Below are positions 57,601 to 64,000 of a stretch of 64,000 nucleotides of DNA, piece by piece. The translations under genes were made by a program, and so were the position numbers. The stretch comes from Branchiostoma floridae. Lineage: Eukaryota > Chordata > Leptocardii > Amphioxiformes > Branchiostomatidae. Every line of letters begins with the position of its first letter. The first letter of the stretch is position 1. Location of the stretch: contig NC_049993.1 of NCBI RefSeq assembly GCF_000003815.2, forward strand, positions 20,598,637 through 20,662,636. The letters are read 5' to 3'. The notes under the pieces were generated by a model that did not search any database, was not told the origin of the DNA, and was given only the letters and a program-made list of their open reading frames with translations.

Positions 57601-60600
57601 ACTTCGCTGTACTCATGGACACTCGTGGAGTCAAGGTACCAACAACATAACCCCAACATAACCCTTACCCAACACACCCACACAGTATAGCATAACCCTT
57701 ACCCAACACACCCACACAGCACAACATAACCCTTACCCAACACACCCACACAGTATAGCATAACCCTTACCCAACACACCCACACAGCACAACATAACCC
57801 TTACCCAACACACCCACACAGCACAACATAACCCTTACCCAACACACCCACACAGCACAACATAACCCTTACCCAACACACCCACACAGCACAACATAAC
57901 CCTTACCCAACACACCCACACAGTACAATATAACCCTTACCCTCCTGTAACCATCTCACAAACTTTGCTGTGCTCATGGACACCCGCGGAGTCAAGGTAC
58001 GAACAGCATAACCCCAACATAACCCTTACCCAACACACCCACACAGTACAATATAACCCTTACCCAACACACCCACACAGCACAACATAACCCTTACCCA
58101 ACACACCCACACAGTACAACATAACCCTTACCCAACACACCCACACAGTACAACATAACCCTTACCCAACACACCCACACAGCACAACATAACCCTTACC
58201 CAACACACCCACACAGCACAACATAACCCTTACCCAACACACCCACACAGCACAACATAACCCTTACCCAACACACCCACACAGTACCACATAACCCTTA
58301 CCCAACACACCCACACAGCACAACATAACCCTTACCCAACACACCCACACAGCACAACACAACCCTTACCCAACACACCCACACAGCACAACATAACCCT
58401 TACCCAACACACCCACACAGTACCACATAACCCTTACCCAACACACCCACACAGCACAACATAACCCTTACCCTCCTGTAACCATCTCACCAACTTCGCT
58501 GTGCTCATGGACACCCGCGGAGTCAAGGTACAAACAGCATAACCCCAACATAACCCTTACCCAGCACACCCACACAGTACAATATAACCCTTACCCTCCT
58601 GTAACCATCTCACAAACTTTGCTGTGCTCATGGACACCCGCGGAGTCAAGGTACCAACCTGCCATACAATGTAGAATTTGCTGTTAGTTGATTTGGCATT
58701 TCCAGGGACAGATACAATGTTGTTTAAGCTGCCAACACCCTCCATATTTAAAGTATAAGCATGTCTAACTCCTCAAGCACAGGGAACAAGCTCAGCAGAG
58801 TGAGTCTGTGAGTTTGGACAAGAGTATACCAAATTTACAAGGCATTTCACTGTTTTGGTTCTCTTGTCCAAACAAGTAGAGAAAATACAAGTGTTTGTTT
58901 ATTTATTAAACGTTTATTTGTTGTTCCCCAGCTGGCCAGCACCCATGTTGTGTTCCTGTCTGCAATCACCTGGGTGGGGATGATCATCTCCATCTGCTGC
59001 CTCTTCTGTGCTCTCATCTGTTTCTCCATATTCAGGTGAGTAAAACACTGACTGAAACATGCGTACATTGGTCACAACTGTGGCATTCAAGTAGTGCTGG
59101 AAAAGGACAAAACATTTTTTATGTGATATCTGAAAATATGATGTTGAATTGGATTGCAAATATCAGCTTCCTGATGCATTTCAGTTTGATATTGAGCTGT
59201 CATTGTTGGATCATACGTGGCTAAAATAGTGGGGGAAAAAAGAAAATCTCTACCAACTAACTCTTCCTATCCGTGTATCATACAAGGTCTGAAGGCTATA
59301 TGCTTGAAATAGTGGACAAGGAGCATAGTAGACATGAGAAAATGAGAATGCTTCTTGTAATAATAGTAGAAGTTGTAGCTGCAGCAGTAGTGGCAGTAAA
59401 GGAAGTAGAAGTAGTATCCGATACTACTGCTGCAGGGGTTTCTAACATGAGTGGTAAGAATGCAGCTAAATCGCCATGAATGGAAATATTGGAAGCTACT
59501 GGACTCAACCAATAGACTATAACCAACCCCCAAATTTCAATGAAAATCTTGTCACAGAGGTTATGTTTTACGCAGTTGCTTCCTAGTTGTGTTGAGTTTT
59601 ATTTGACATTGTTTTCCTGTCTACAGAGGTTTGAAGAGCGACCGTAACACGATACACAAGAATCTGTGCTTCAACCTCATCATCGCAGAACTCTTCTTTC
59701 TCATCGGCATAGACAAGACACAGTACCAGGTGGGCAAGGCTTGATTGATTAACTATATGATTGATTGATTAACAAAATGTCTACAGAAGTCCTGTGGTCT
59801 TTAGTTGTGTGACAGTGAGTACTGTTCCAGACTTATCTTCAAGTTTTCAAGTCATATCAGCTAGTGTCCACATTGTAATGTTCCTGTGCAATTCAAATAA
59901 AGTCAGAGTCTGTACAATTCCTTAGAAATTGCAAGCTTCCAGATGTGCTTGAGTAAGAACGAACAGAGCATTAGTTTGTTAAGTTAGGGTAGACGACGTT
60001 TGCTTGTAAATGTTGCCTTTGTAGTTAGACTTTTCCCCATTTTTCATCTAGGTGGGCTGTCCCTGTGTCGCCTTGTTCCTGTAGTTGCATAGTTAACCTG
60101 TACTGTTATGTGTTACACTGACTGTGTGATGTTCCCAGGTTGCTGTCCGGGTGTCGCTGCTATCCTCCANNNNNNNNNNNNNNNNNNNNNNNNNNNNNNN
60201 NNNNNNNNNNNNNNNNNNNNNNNNNNNNNNNNNNNNNNNNNNNNNNNNNNNNNNNNNNNNNNNNNNNNNNNNNNNNNNNNNNNNNNNNNNNNNNNNNNNN
60301 NNNNNNNNNNNNNNNNNNNNNNNNNNNNNNNNNNNNNNNNNNNNNNNNNNNNNNNNNNNNNNNNNNNNNNNNNNNNNNNNNNNNNNNNNNNNNNNNNNNN
60401 NNNNNNNNNNNNNNNNNNNNNNNNNNNNNNNNNNNNNNNNNNNNNNNNNNNNNNNNNNNNNNNNNNNNNNNNNNNNNNNNNNNNNNNNNNNNNNNNNNNN
60501 NNNNNNNNNNNNNNNNNNNNNNNNNNNNNNNNNNNNNNNNNNNNNNNNNNNNNNNNNNNNNNNNNNNNNNNNNNNNNNNNNNNNNNNNNNNNNNNNNNNN

Positions 60601-63600
60601 NNNNNNNNNNNNNNNNNNNNNNNNNNNNNNNNNNNNNNNNNNNNNNNNNNNNNNNNNNNNNNNNNNNNNNNNNNNNNNNNNNNNNNNNNNNNNNNNNNNN
60701 NNNNNNNNNNNNNNNNNNNNNNNNNNNNNNNNNNNNNNNNNNNNNNNNNNNNNNNNNNNNNNNNNNNNNNNNNNNNNNNNNNNNNNNNNNNNNNNNNNNN
60801 NNNNNNNNNNNNNNNNNNNNNNNNNNNNNNNNNNNNNNNNNNNNNNNNNNNNNNNNNNNNNNNNNNNNNNNNNNNNNNNNNNNNNNNNNNNNNNNNNNNN
60901 NNNNNNNNNNNNNNNNNNNNNNNNNNNNNNNNNNNNNNNNNNNNNNNNNNNNNNNNNNNNNNNNNNNNNNNNNNNNNNNNNNNNNNNNNNNNNNNNNNNN
61001 NNNNNNNNNNNNNNNNNNNNNNNNNNNNNNNNNNNNNNNNNNNNNNNNNNNNNNNNNNNNNNNNNNNNNNNNNNNNNNNNNNNNNNNNNNNNNNNNNNNN
61101 NNNNNNNNNNNNNNNNNNNNNNNNNNNNNNNNNNTCATCTGGCAGTATTAACTGTTACTCGGAGTTTGTGTTCTTATCATATTCATTTTGTTAGTTATAA
61201 CCATTGTTCTGGGTGCAAATTCATAGCATCATGATTACACATCCTTTTTATGACTACTGTACTATAGAATTGTTTCAACCATGCATTTAATACACCGCAA
61301 AACCTCTTTTTTCTAGTGAGTCCCACAAAAATACACTAGTAATGAATATTCAGTATCCAAGTAGACTCTTGCAAACAAACAGATCACTGCCAAGATAAAA
61401 TCTTGAGCTAAATGTTCCAGGTATTTCAGCCAGTAGACACCATCTTCACACATTGTTGAAAATATAATGAGTGATATTGGCAACATATGAATATCAATTG
61501 TACATGGAGTAATTTAGAGATAAGACTATATTGGACATACACATTGGACTGAAAACTGACCTAAGATATATGAAAGATTTTTTGCCTAACTCCTTCTCCC
61601 ATGTCTTCCTTACTCTGCTTCCTTAAAGTGCGACTCAGGAGTCAAACTTCCTGTAAGTTTCCTTCTGTCCCGTCTGTCTTCACCTGTGCATGTCTTGAAG
61701 CGTGACGTGTTTGTGCGTTCCATGTAGCCAGGCCTGCACAATGCTCTGAGATCAGGGCATAGTTTCTCATCTATGTTTGGCCATTTTCTGATTCCAAGAG
61801 CACATTGGAGCCCTACAATGTACATGTATGTGCTTGTTTCACCATTGAAAACTTGTGCATGTGCTGGGGCTTATATTGTTTGTGAGTTTCACCTAAATCA
61901 GCGCTATCACCCGTATCTGTTGCACTATTAGCAGTGGTGTGAAGACTGTGGTCTGTAGATTTAGTATATGAAGTCTGTGGCTATTGTATGAGTGGACTGC
62001 ATTGTGTTGAAGTGTGTGGTGTTGGAGTGTTACGTGTCAGCACTAGTTGTTGCTGTTGTGCATGTGTGTGTGCTTCTTTCACATTGGGTCTGTGTGACGG
62101 CATAGTCTGCACTGTACTTGTGTGTGCTAAGCTTGTGACACATTGGTATACAAATGTAGTCTGCACTGTACTGTACCTGTGTGAAGTGGTTGGAGTCTGC
62201 CCTTGAACTTGTGCTGGTGATGTTGGCTGTGATGTAAATATACGGCATGGCCAGTAGCTGATGTGAGGAGGGATCTGCAATTTGTGCCAGCAAATGTGAA
62301 ATATTCCCCACTCCCGATTGGTGATNNNNNNNNNNNNNNNNNNNNNNNNNNNNNNNNNNNNNNNNNNNNNNNNNNNNNNNNNNNNNNNNNNNNNNNNNNN
62401 NNNNNNNNNNNNNNNNNNNNNNNNNCAGTCGTTTTACATAACACTCCCACACACACACACAAGCCCATGTACACACACACACACACATACACACACACAT
62501 ACACACTCACACAGTCACTATCCAGTTTATCGAGAGTCAGTACTCCAGACTCAAGTACTACTACATGTACCTCTTCAGCTATGGAGAGGACACATTTTGT
62601 CTGTCAGTGAATCATTCTGTAGCAGGGTAAACTCCAGGACTTGTCACTCACTTACTGTACTGAAAACAAACTATCCAGCTGGAGACAGTGCGCTGTTTTG
62701 TAGTGAACCTTTACTGTTAACATGTTCTGATTGTTTGTTGATTTTGAATGATTTTTTCCCTCATCTCTCCCAGGAGTGCCGCTGGTTGTGGTCGGGGTAT
62801 CGGCAGCTATAGACCATCGAAGCTACGGAACAGACAAATAGTAAGTCTGTCAAATACTGGTTGTTTTGAAGCGCCTCCTAGTGATGTATTTTAAGTACTG
62901 CAGGTGTATCTTTGCATGTGGTTTATAGATTTTTTCATAAGTTATGGCCTTAGATTTGTTGATGTCTTTAATTGTGATATCTAAACATGATTTAGAAAAA
63001 ATATACCTGTAGGTACCGCCAATTGAGATACTTACTGAAATAAATTATCTAAACGAGAACTTTCTCATTCATTCCTCAGTTTTTTGTGCATTTTTCACTG
63101 TCTTCAGACACAATGTATCCTTCCGCAGAAGAGTGATCGATACTGGATGCTACTAAAAAATTATAATAATAATGAAAATGAATATTTTAGAAATCAAGGT
63201 AATTAATGTGTTTAATTGTTGTCTATTTGTTTTCCAGCTGCTGGCTCCAGTTAGATAACTATTTCATCTGGAGTTTTGTTGGGCCTGTCTGCCTCATACT
63301 ACTGGTGAGTGAGGAATCAAACTCTGTACCGAAATAGTCTTTTGTGGCTTGTTTATTCATGAGAATCTTCCAATCCACCGGCTGGCTACTTTTCAGGGAA
63401 CAGGTAACGGTCAGACAAGATAGAGCAAAGATACAAACTACATGATAGAAGTCCTAATAAATCCATAAACATTCTTTCCAAATAAAAGTTTTTCCATGTT
63501 GTCAAGAAGGTGAAGTACAAAGGAGTGACCCTTTGATCTTTCATTAGGTTCACTCATTCACCCACTCACTGTCTCGTTTTTCGTCTGTTGACGCTAAACC

Positions 63601-63930
63601 GGATAGTGAATGTGTGAGTGAGTGTGTTCCCCGTCATGCAAGGGTCAGACATACTTGCATGTATGTATGGTTATGCTTACTAAGCTTAGGTTATGATGAG
63701 CTTAGGTTATGTATGTATGCATGTAATATTATGTATATGTAATACTATGTATGCATCTATGTAGATATCATGATTTGATGTCAGACATGCTCTGTCATTC
63801 AGGTTAAGACTATATAATAACCAATTGTTCTGTTTTCCCAGCTGAACGTAGTTTTCCTGACCATCGCCATGTACAAGATGTACGTGCACATCACCCACAA
63901 GCCTGACCAGACTCGGACAAACACCCTCAA
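39603..63930 (+). CDS. adgrl: Latrophilin-type adhesion GPCR (ADGRL), 3'-partial, 18 exons seen
   Basis: Cell-surface adhesion receptor; vertebrate latrophilins bind teneurins and FLRTs at cell contacts. Exons join in one frame from ATG 39603 to residue about 922 before the assembly gap, then resume beyond it. Domains in order: signal peptide (1-27), SUEL lectin (about 30-136), single-exon olfactomedin domain (about 137-398), Pro/Thr/Ser-rich linker (about 399-505), HormR (about 506-545), GAIN (to about 853) with GPS motif [15 protein letters not shown]1 (about 858-885), TM2 with [20 protein letters not shown], then TM4, ECL2 with SYGTDKYCWL, and TM5. The TM3 exon lies in the 60170-61134 gap and the 3' end is beyond the window. 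A non-coding upstream first exon is implied by an acceptor at 39560. Family assignment is certain; the 1:3 relation to vertebrate ADGRL1-3 is inference. Confidence 0.95.
40051..40264 (+). CDS. adgrl: ADGRL exon 2, SUEL lectin N-terminal half
   Basis: 214-nt exon; acceptor is CCACAG or the tandem CAGCAG three bases later (NAGNAG, one-Ala difference). Encodes [15 protein letters not shown], then [17 protein letters not shown] and SLKIMSDR, the Gal_Lectin fold of latrophilins. Ends phase 2 at GACAG/GTCAGC and must join one of two alternative exons. Confidence 0.93.
40763..40861. mobile_element. MITE family E, copy 3 (inverted)
   Basis: 99 bp, starts TAGCCTG and ends CAGACTC, perfect 9-bp duplication ACACCAGGA. 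In receptor intron 2. Confidence 0.88.
40944..41083. mobile_element. Foldback, Penelope-like tail
   Basis: About 45-bp inverted arms ('acaaccagtaggtacttaca') enclose 'gtgtctgagagacatcgaaacg', akin to the tail of the 5895-6203 element. In receptor intron 2. Confidence 0.55.
41661..42131. mobile_element. hAT-type element, TAGGGCTGTG ends
   Basis: Ends TAGGGCTGTGTACCTAAA and TTTAAGTACACAGCCCTA, perfect 8-bp duplication GTTCAGCT. Interior rich in 'gtttaggtacaggtac'. Contains a 100-N gap, so its length is uncertain. Confidence 0.92.
41884..41983. other. Assembly gap, 100 N
   Basis: Gap inside the hAT-type element, probably because of repeated sequence. Confidence 0.99.
42242..42453. mobile_element. 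TA-target MITE, TACTGTAAATGC ends
   Basis: Ends TACTGTAAATGCA and TGCATTTACAGTA. The core has inverted 'ttcgcggt'/'accgcgaa' motifs. A related design (TACTGTAATTC ends) is at 50701-50906. Confidence 0.8.
43256..43473. mobile_element. hAT-like family F, copy 2
   Basis: CAGGGCTGTCTTCTTC start and GGAGGCAGTCCTG end, related to 37519-37717. Confidence 0.7.
43539..43679. mobile_element. MITE family B, copy 5, next to exon 3a
   Basis: 141 bp, ends TAATCTCCAAGCAGATCC and GGATCTGCTTGGAGATAA, flanks GTTTTTGCC / GTTTTTCCT. It ends 43 bp before alternative exon 3a. Confidence 0.88.
43723..43835 (+). CDS. adgrl: ADGRL exon 3a, alternative SUEL C-terminal half
   Basis: 113-nt exon, acceptor TGCCTCTAG, donor CACA/GTGAGT. 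Encodes [20 protein letters not shown], then [17 protein letters not shown]. It has the same length, phases and cysteine pattern as exon 3b 166 bp downstream. Because 113 is not a multiple of three, including both breaks the frame. A MITE ends 43 bp upstream. Confidence 0.9.
44002..44114 (+). CDS. adgrl: ADGRL exon 3b, alternative SUEL C-terminal half
   Basis: 113-nt exon, acceptor GTATGTAG, donor AGCT/GTGAGT. Encodes [20 protein letters not shown], then [17 protein letters not shown]. The CNNRTQCVV and TYKYLEV phrases are closer to vertebrate latrophilin than those of exon 3a, suggesting 3b is the ancestral form. Confidence 0.92.
44840..45175. mobile_element. hAT-like element before the olfactomedin exon
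   Basis: Ends CAGGGTTGGACA and TGTCCAACCCTG. The core repeats 'acttgcc'/'tcgggca'. No clean duplication. Confidence 0.75.
45216..46001 (+). CDS. adgrl: ADGRL exon 4, olfactomedin domain
   Basis: Single 786-nt exon, acceptor CCCACGTTAG, donor GCTG/GTAAGT. Encodes a complete olfactomedin propeller: [82 protein letters not shown] and [18 protein letters not shown], closely following vertebrate ADGRL. A hAT-like element ends 40 bp upstream of the acceptor. Confidence 0.97.
46002..49656. other. ADGRL intron 4
   Basis: 3.65-kb intron, mostly unique AT-rich DNA. A direct repeat 'gggatcattg.gaaagttcat'-like with 'accacccaaacagaat' recurs four times at 48410-48600. A hidden alternative exon cannot be excluded. 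Confidence 0.6.
49657..49774 (+). CDS. adgrl: ADGRL exon 5, Pro/Thr-rich linker
   Basis: 118-nt exon, acceptor GTTTCTGCAG, donor AACAG/GTGAGA. Encodes [20 protein letters not shown] and [14 protein letters not shown], low-complexity and probably O-glycosylated, as in the vertebrate linker. It is supported by phase fit and splice sites rather than by sequence identity. Confidence 0.85.
50053..50231. mobile_element. hAT-like family F, copy 3 (inverted)
   Basis: CAGACTGTCTCTAGC start and GGAGACAGCCTTG end, the reverse orientation of family F; imperfect 8-bp flanks. Confidence 0.65.
50701..50906. mobile_element. TA-target MITE, TACTGTAATTC ends
   Basis: Ends TACTGTAATTC and GAATTACAGTA with inverted 'ttcacggt' motifs inside; in receptor intron 5. 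Confidence 0.75.
51319..51587 (+). CDS. adgrl: ADGRL exon 6, Thr/Pro stalk and start of HormR domain
   Basis: 269-nt exon, acceptor TATCCTCAG, donor GGAG/GTGAGT. Encodes an Arg/Pro/Thr-rich stalk, then [20 protein letters not shown] and [11 protein letters not shown], matching the hormone-receptor domain (ISWP..T..GE....PCP.GT.G) of latrophilins. Confidence 0.94.
52078..52217 (+). CDS. adgrl: ADGRL exon 7, HormR domain end
   Basis: 140-nt exon, acceptor TTTGACCAG, donor GCACAG/GTCGCT (weak). Encodes [20 protein letters not shown] and [15 protein letters not shown], the second half of HormR with its W and C residues, then the first GAIN helix. Confidence 0.93.
52563..52718 (+). CDS. adgrl: ADGRL exon 8, GAIN subdomain A
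   Basis: 156-nt phase 0-0 exon, acceptor AATAACAG, donor ACTCAG/GTGAGT. Encodes [20 protein letters not shown] and [12 protein letters not shown], the helical GAIN-A segment (vertebrate IYAGDV..SVKLMEQLLDIL). Confidence 0.94.
52904..52981 (+). repeat. Two copies of ADGRL exon 9 acceptor edge
   Basis: CCCTCCAG/ACAGTGGTGGAGGCT at 52904 and CCCTACAG/ACATTGGTGGAGGTT at 52959 precede the true CCCTGCAG/ACCCTTGTGGAGGCT at 53026. All three have pyrimidine tracts and AG. Confidence 0.88.
53026..53209 (+). CDS. adgrl: ADGRL exon 9, GAIN subdomain A
   Basis: 184-nt exon, acceptor CTCCCTGCAG, donor CATCG/GTGAGA. Encodes [20 protein letters not shown] and [18 protein letters not shown] (vertebrate LEALESWKDM and MLLDVLEEGAFLLA). 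Both its acceptor edge (upstream, two copies) and its donor edge (downstream, about five copies) are duplicated. Confidence 0.94.
53210..55310 (+). repeat. Array of ADGRL exon 9 donor edges, split by a transposon
   Basis: The last exon bases and donor (AACAACATCG/GTGAGATAC) recur, ending at 53270, 53321, 55114, 55164 and 55287, each followed by 'cctagacatagtgtagtct'. A 1.7-kb element separates the groups. Confidence 0.9.
53348..55071. mobile_element. 1.7-kb hAT-type element in ADGRL intron 9
   Basis: Ends CAGCGTTCCCGCCAGG and CCTGGCGGGAACGCTG, perfect 8-bp duplication GTCTAGTC. Interior subterminal 'gcgtccaaa' motifs, and a nested 'cagggctctagcggcc' end at 53739. No transposase ORF, so non-autonomous. 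Confidence 0.93.
55565..55874 (+). repeat. Two copies of ADGRL exon 10 acceptor edge with CA-rich spacer
   Basis: 56-bp exon edge plus 'cctatgttacag' repeated at 55565 and 55740, separated by 'cacacctgtacacacctg' units. Copies are about 95% identical to the real exon start. Confidence 0.92.
55875..56000 (+). CDS. adgrl: ADGRL exon 10, GAIN subdomain B
   Basis: 126-nt exon, acceptor TATGTTACAG, donor CAACG/GTACAA. Encodes [20 protein letters not shown] and [12 protein letters not shown], a GAIN-B beta segment. Its first 56 bases with acceptor are repeated twice upstream (55565, 55740). An internal ACAG/GTGAGG could act as an alternative donor. Confidence 0.9.
56348..56400 (+). repeat. Diverged copy of ADGRL exon 11 acceptor edge
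   Basis: After CCCCGTAG, 'gtaacagtgaaagttatgtt' and 'tgtgacgtacaacacgatgg' parallel the true exon start about 90 bp downstream. Confidence 0.8.
56439..56638 (+). CDS. adgrl: ADGRL exon 11, GAIN subdomain B
   Basis: 200-nt exon, acceptor GTCCGTAG, donor ACACAG/GTGGGT. Encodes [20 protein letters not shown] and [15 protein letters not shown] then [10 protein letters not shown] (vertebrate VVKVVFILYNNLGLFLS, VIAASIN, PVIFTVAH). A diverged copy of its 5' edge lies at 56348. Confidence 0.94.
57091..57137 (+). CDS. adgrl: ADGRL exon 12, pre-GPS
   Basis: 47-nt exon, acceptor TCCTCACAG, donor CCACT/GTAAGT. Encodes [16 protein letters not shown], with the first GPS cysteine and the CSFWxY pattern conserved in latrophilins. 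Confidence 0.92.
57192..57379. mobile_element. hAT-like CAGGGCTCGAAA element
   Basis: 188 bp, ends CAGGGCTCGAAAGAC and GGAATTTCGAGCCCT. Related in sequence ('gcatatgcaggtgg') to 11469-12072. In receptor intron 12. Confidence 0.72.
57512..57635 (+). CDS. adgrl: ADGRL exon 13, GPS autoproteolysis motif
   Basis: 124-nt exon, acceptor CTTGCACAG, donor TCAAG/GTACCA. Encodes [20 protein letters not shown] and [14 protein letters not shown], a complete GPS with the His-Leu/Thr cleavage site and tethered-agonist start TNFAVLM. The 3' edge and donor recur three times in the following minisatellite. Confidence 0.96.
57636..58670 (+). repeat. 34-bp minisatellite with three GPS-exon donor edges
   Basis: About 25 units of 'cataacccttacccaacaca' + 'cccacacagcacaa', interrupted at 57942-57996, 58472-58530 and 58595-58650 by copies of the last 55 bases of exon 13 with TCAAG/GTAC donor. 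Confidence 0.93.
58932..59035 (+). CDS. adgrl: ADGRL exon 14, TM1
   Basis: 104-nt exon, acceptor TTCCCCAG, donor TTCAG/GTGAGT. Encodes [20 protein letters not shown] and [14 protein letters not shown], a hydrophobic first helix with the ITWVG signature of adhesion GPCRs. Confidence 0.95.
59627..59729 (+). CDS. adgrl: ADGRL exon 15, ICL1 and TM2
   Basis: 103-nt exon, acceptor GTCTACAG, donor TACCAG/GTGGGC. Encodes [20 protein letters not shown] then [15 protein letters not shown], almost identical to vertebrate [18 protein letters not shown]. Confidence 0.97.
60052..60080 (+). other. adgrl: Second copy of ADGRL TM3-exon 5' edge
   Basis: After acceptor TTCATCTAG the in-phase codons read [10 protein letters not shown], resembling the vertebrate IACPIFAGLLH start of the TM3 exon. 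The copy is followed within 30 bases by GTAGTT. It is either a short tandem edge duplicate or the end of an alternative exon. Confidence 0.5.
60139..60169 (+). pseudogene. adgrl: ADGRL TM3-exon 5' edge (possibly frameshifted copy), cut by gap
   Basis: After GTTCCCAG the bases read as TM3-start codons (CPGVAAIL) only if one base is missing near GTTGC-TGTCC relative to the phase expected from exon 15. Sequence then enters the N run. This may be a decayed edge duplicate, an assembly error, or the true exon with an indel. Confidence 0.5.
60170..61134. other. Assembly gap, 965 N
   Basis: Covers the expected TM3/ICL2 exon of the receptor. Confidence 0.99.
61135..62325. other. ADGRL intron sequence, no exon recognised
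   Basis: AT-rich; contains GT-rich low-complexity DNA (61980-62200). No conserved receptor segment seen. Confidence 0.55.
62326..62425. other. Assembly gap, 100 N
   Basis: Gap just before a CA-rich microsatellite and the TM4 exon. Confidence 0.99.
62526..62583 (+). CDS. adgrl: ADGRL exon, ICL2/TM4 start, non-canonical GA donor
   Basis: Acceptor CACTATCCAG; encodes [20 protein letters not shown] (vertebrate FESEYSRTKYYYLGGY). Phase continuity with the next exon demands a donor after TATG at 62583, where the genome reads GAGAGG rather than GTGAGG. Confidence 0.85.
62774..62840 (+). CDS. adgrl: ADGRL exon, TM4 and ECL2 start
   Basis: 67-nt exon, acceptor CTCTCCCAG, donor AAATA/GTAAGT. Encodes [20 protein letters not shown] and KY, matching vertebrate [22 protein letters not shown]. 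Confidence 0.95.
63238..63304 (+). CDS. adgrl: ADGRL exon, ECL2 cysteine and TM5
   Basis: 67-nt exon, acceptor GTTTTCCAG, donor CTACTG/GTGAGT. Encodes [20 protein letters not shown] and LL, with the conserved ECL2 Cys-Trp and TM5 NYFIWSF.GPV motif. Confidence 0.97.
63842..63930 (+). CDS. adgrl: ADGRL exon, TM5 end and ICL3 (last in window)
   Basis: 89-nt exon, acceptor TTTTCCCAG, donor CTCAA/GTAAGG. Encodes [20 protein letters not shown] and [12 protein letters not shown]6-7 and the cytoplasmic tail are outside the window. Confidence 0.92.
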
Positions 63931-64000
63931 GTAAGGATCTTAATGTCTTAGCTTACATCTTAGAAATCCTAGAGAAGCAAGGAACATAGCTGAGGATGAG

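Noticed and set aside
60108-61234. Long ORFs across 60108-61234
   Set aside because: Almost entirely N; open only because gaps lack stops.

Overview
The window reads as animal nuclear DNA, most likely a lancelet (amphioxus, Branchiostoma). Both genes are split by many GT-AG introns, intergenic and intronic DNA is dense in small inverted-repeat transposons (MITEs), SINEs and minisatellites, and the encoded proteins are close to vertebrate orthologues. Species assignment is inference; there are four N runs (6244-6343, 41884-41983, 60170-61134, 62326-62425).

Two protein-coding genes are supported. On the minus strand (8113-17871, plus a 5'UTR exon near 18504-18650 and a CCAAT-box promoter near 18713-18748) lies a complete 12-coding-exon CDC20/fizzy gene. 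Its joined exons keep one frame for 537 codons: C-box, MAD2-binding motif, WD40 propeller and Ile-Arg tail. On the plus strand (39603-63930, running off the window) lies a latrophilin-type adhesion GPCR (ADGRL). It encodes a signal peptide, an SUEL galactose-lectin domain with two alternative second halves, an olfactomedin domain, a Pro/Thr linker, a hormone-receptor domain, a GAIN domain with GPS cleavage motif, and transmembrane helices 1-2 and 4-5. The TM3 exon is lost in the 965-base gap.

Layout: 1-7600 is repeats (minisatellites at 1-436 and 3845-5345, a 185-bp tandem repeat, foldbacks, a tRNA-derived SINE, MITEs, a Penelope-like fragment). 7600-18800 is CDC20. 18800-39500 is intergenic, holding at least a dozen transposon copies, a 29-bp minisatellite and a tandem repeat of about 150-190 bp; some GC-rich or unique stretches there could be regulatory DNA or the missing 5' end of the receptor gene. 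39500-64000 is the receptor gene.

The strongest unusual signal is shared by the two otherwise unrelated genes. At 13 exon boundaries the exon edge plus its splice site is itself duplicated in the adjacent intron, from one decayed copy to eight extra tandem copies. This yields arrays of intact acceptors, donors, a translation start, possible in-frame 30-nt microexons and a repeated GPS-coding segment. Other highlights are two frame-incompatible, equal-length lectin exons (probable mutually exclusive splicing), a transposon whose 8-bp target duplication is exactly the first eight bases of CDC20 intron 1, a GA donor in the receptor, and several MITE families with clean 6-, 8- or 9-bp target-site duplications.
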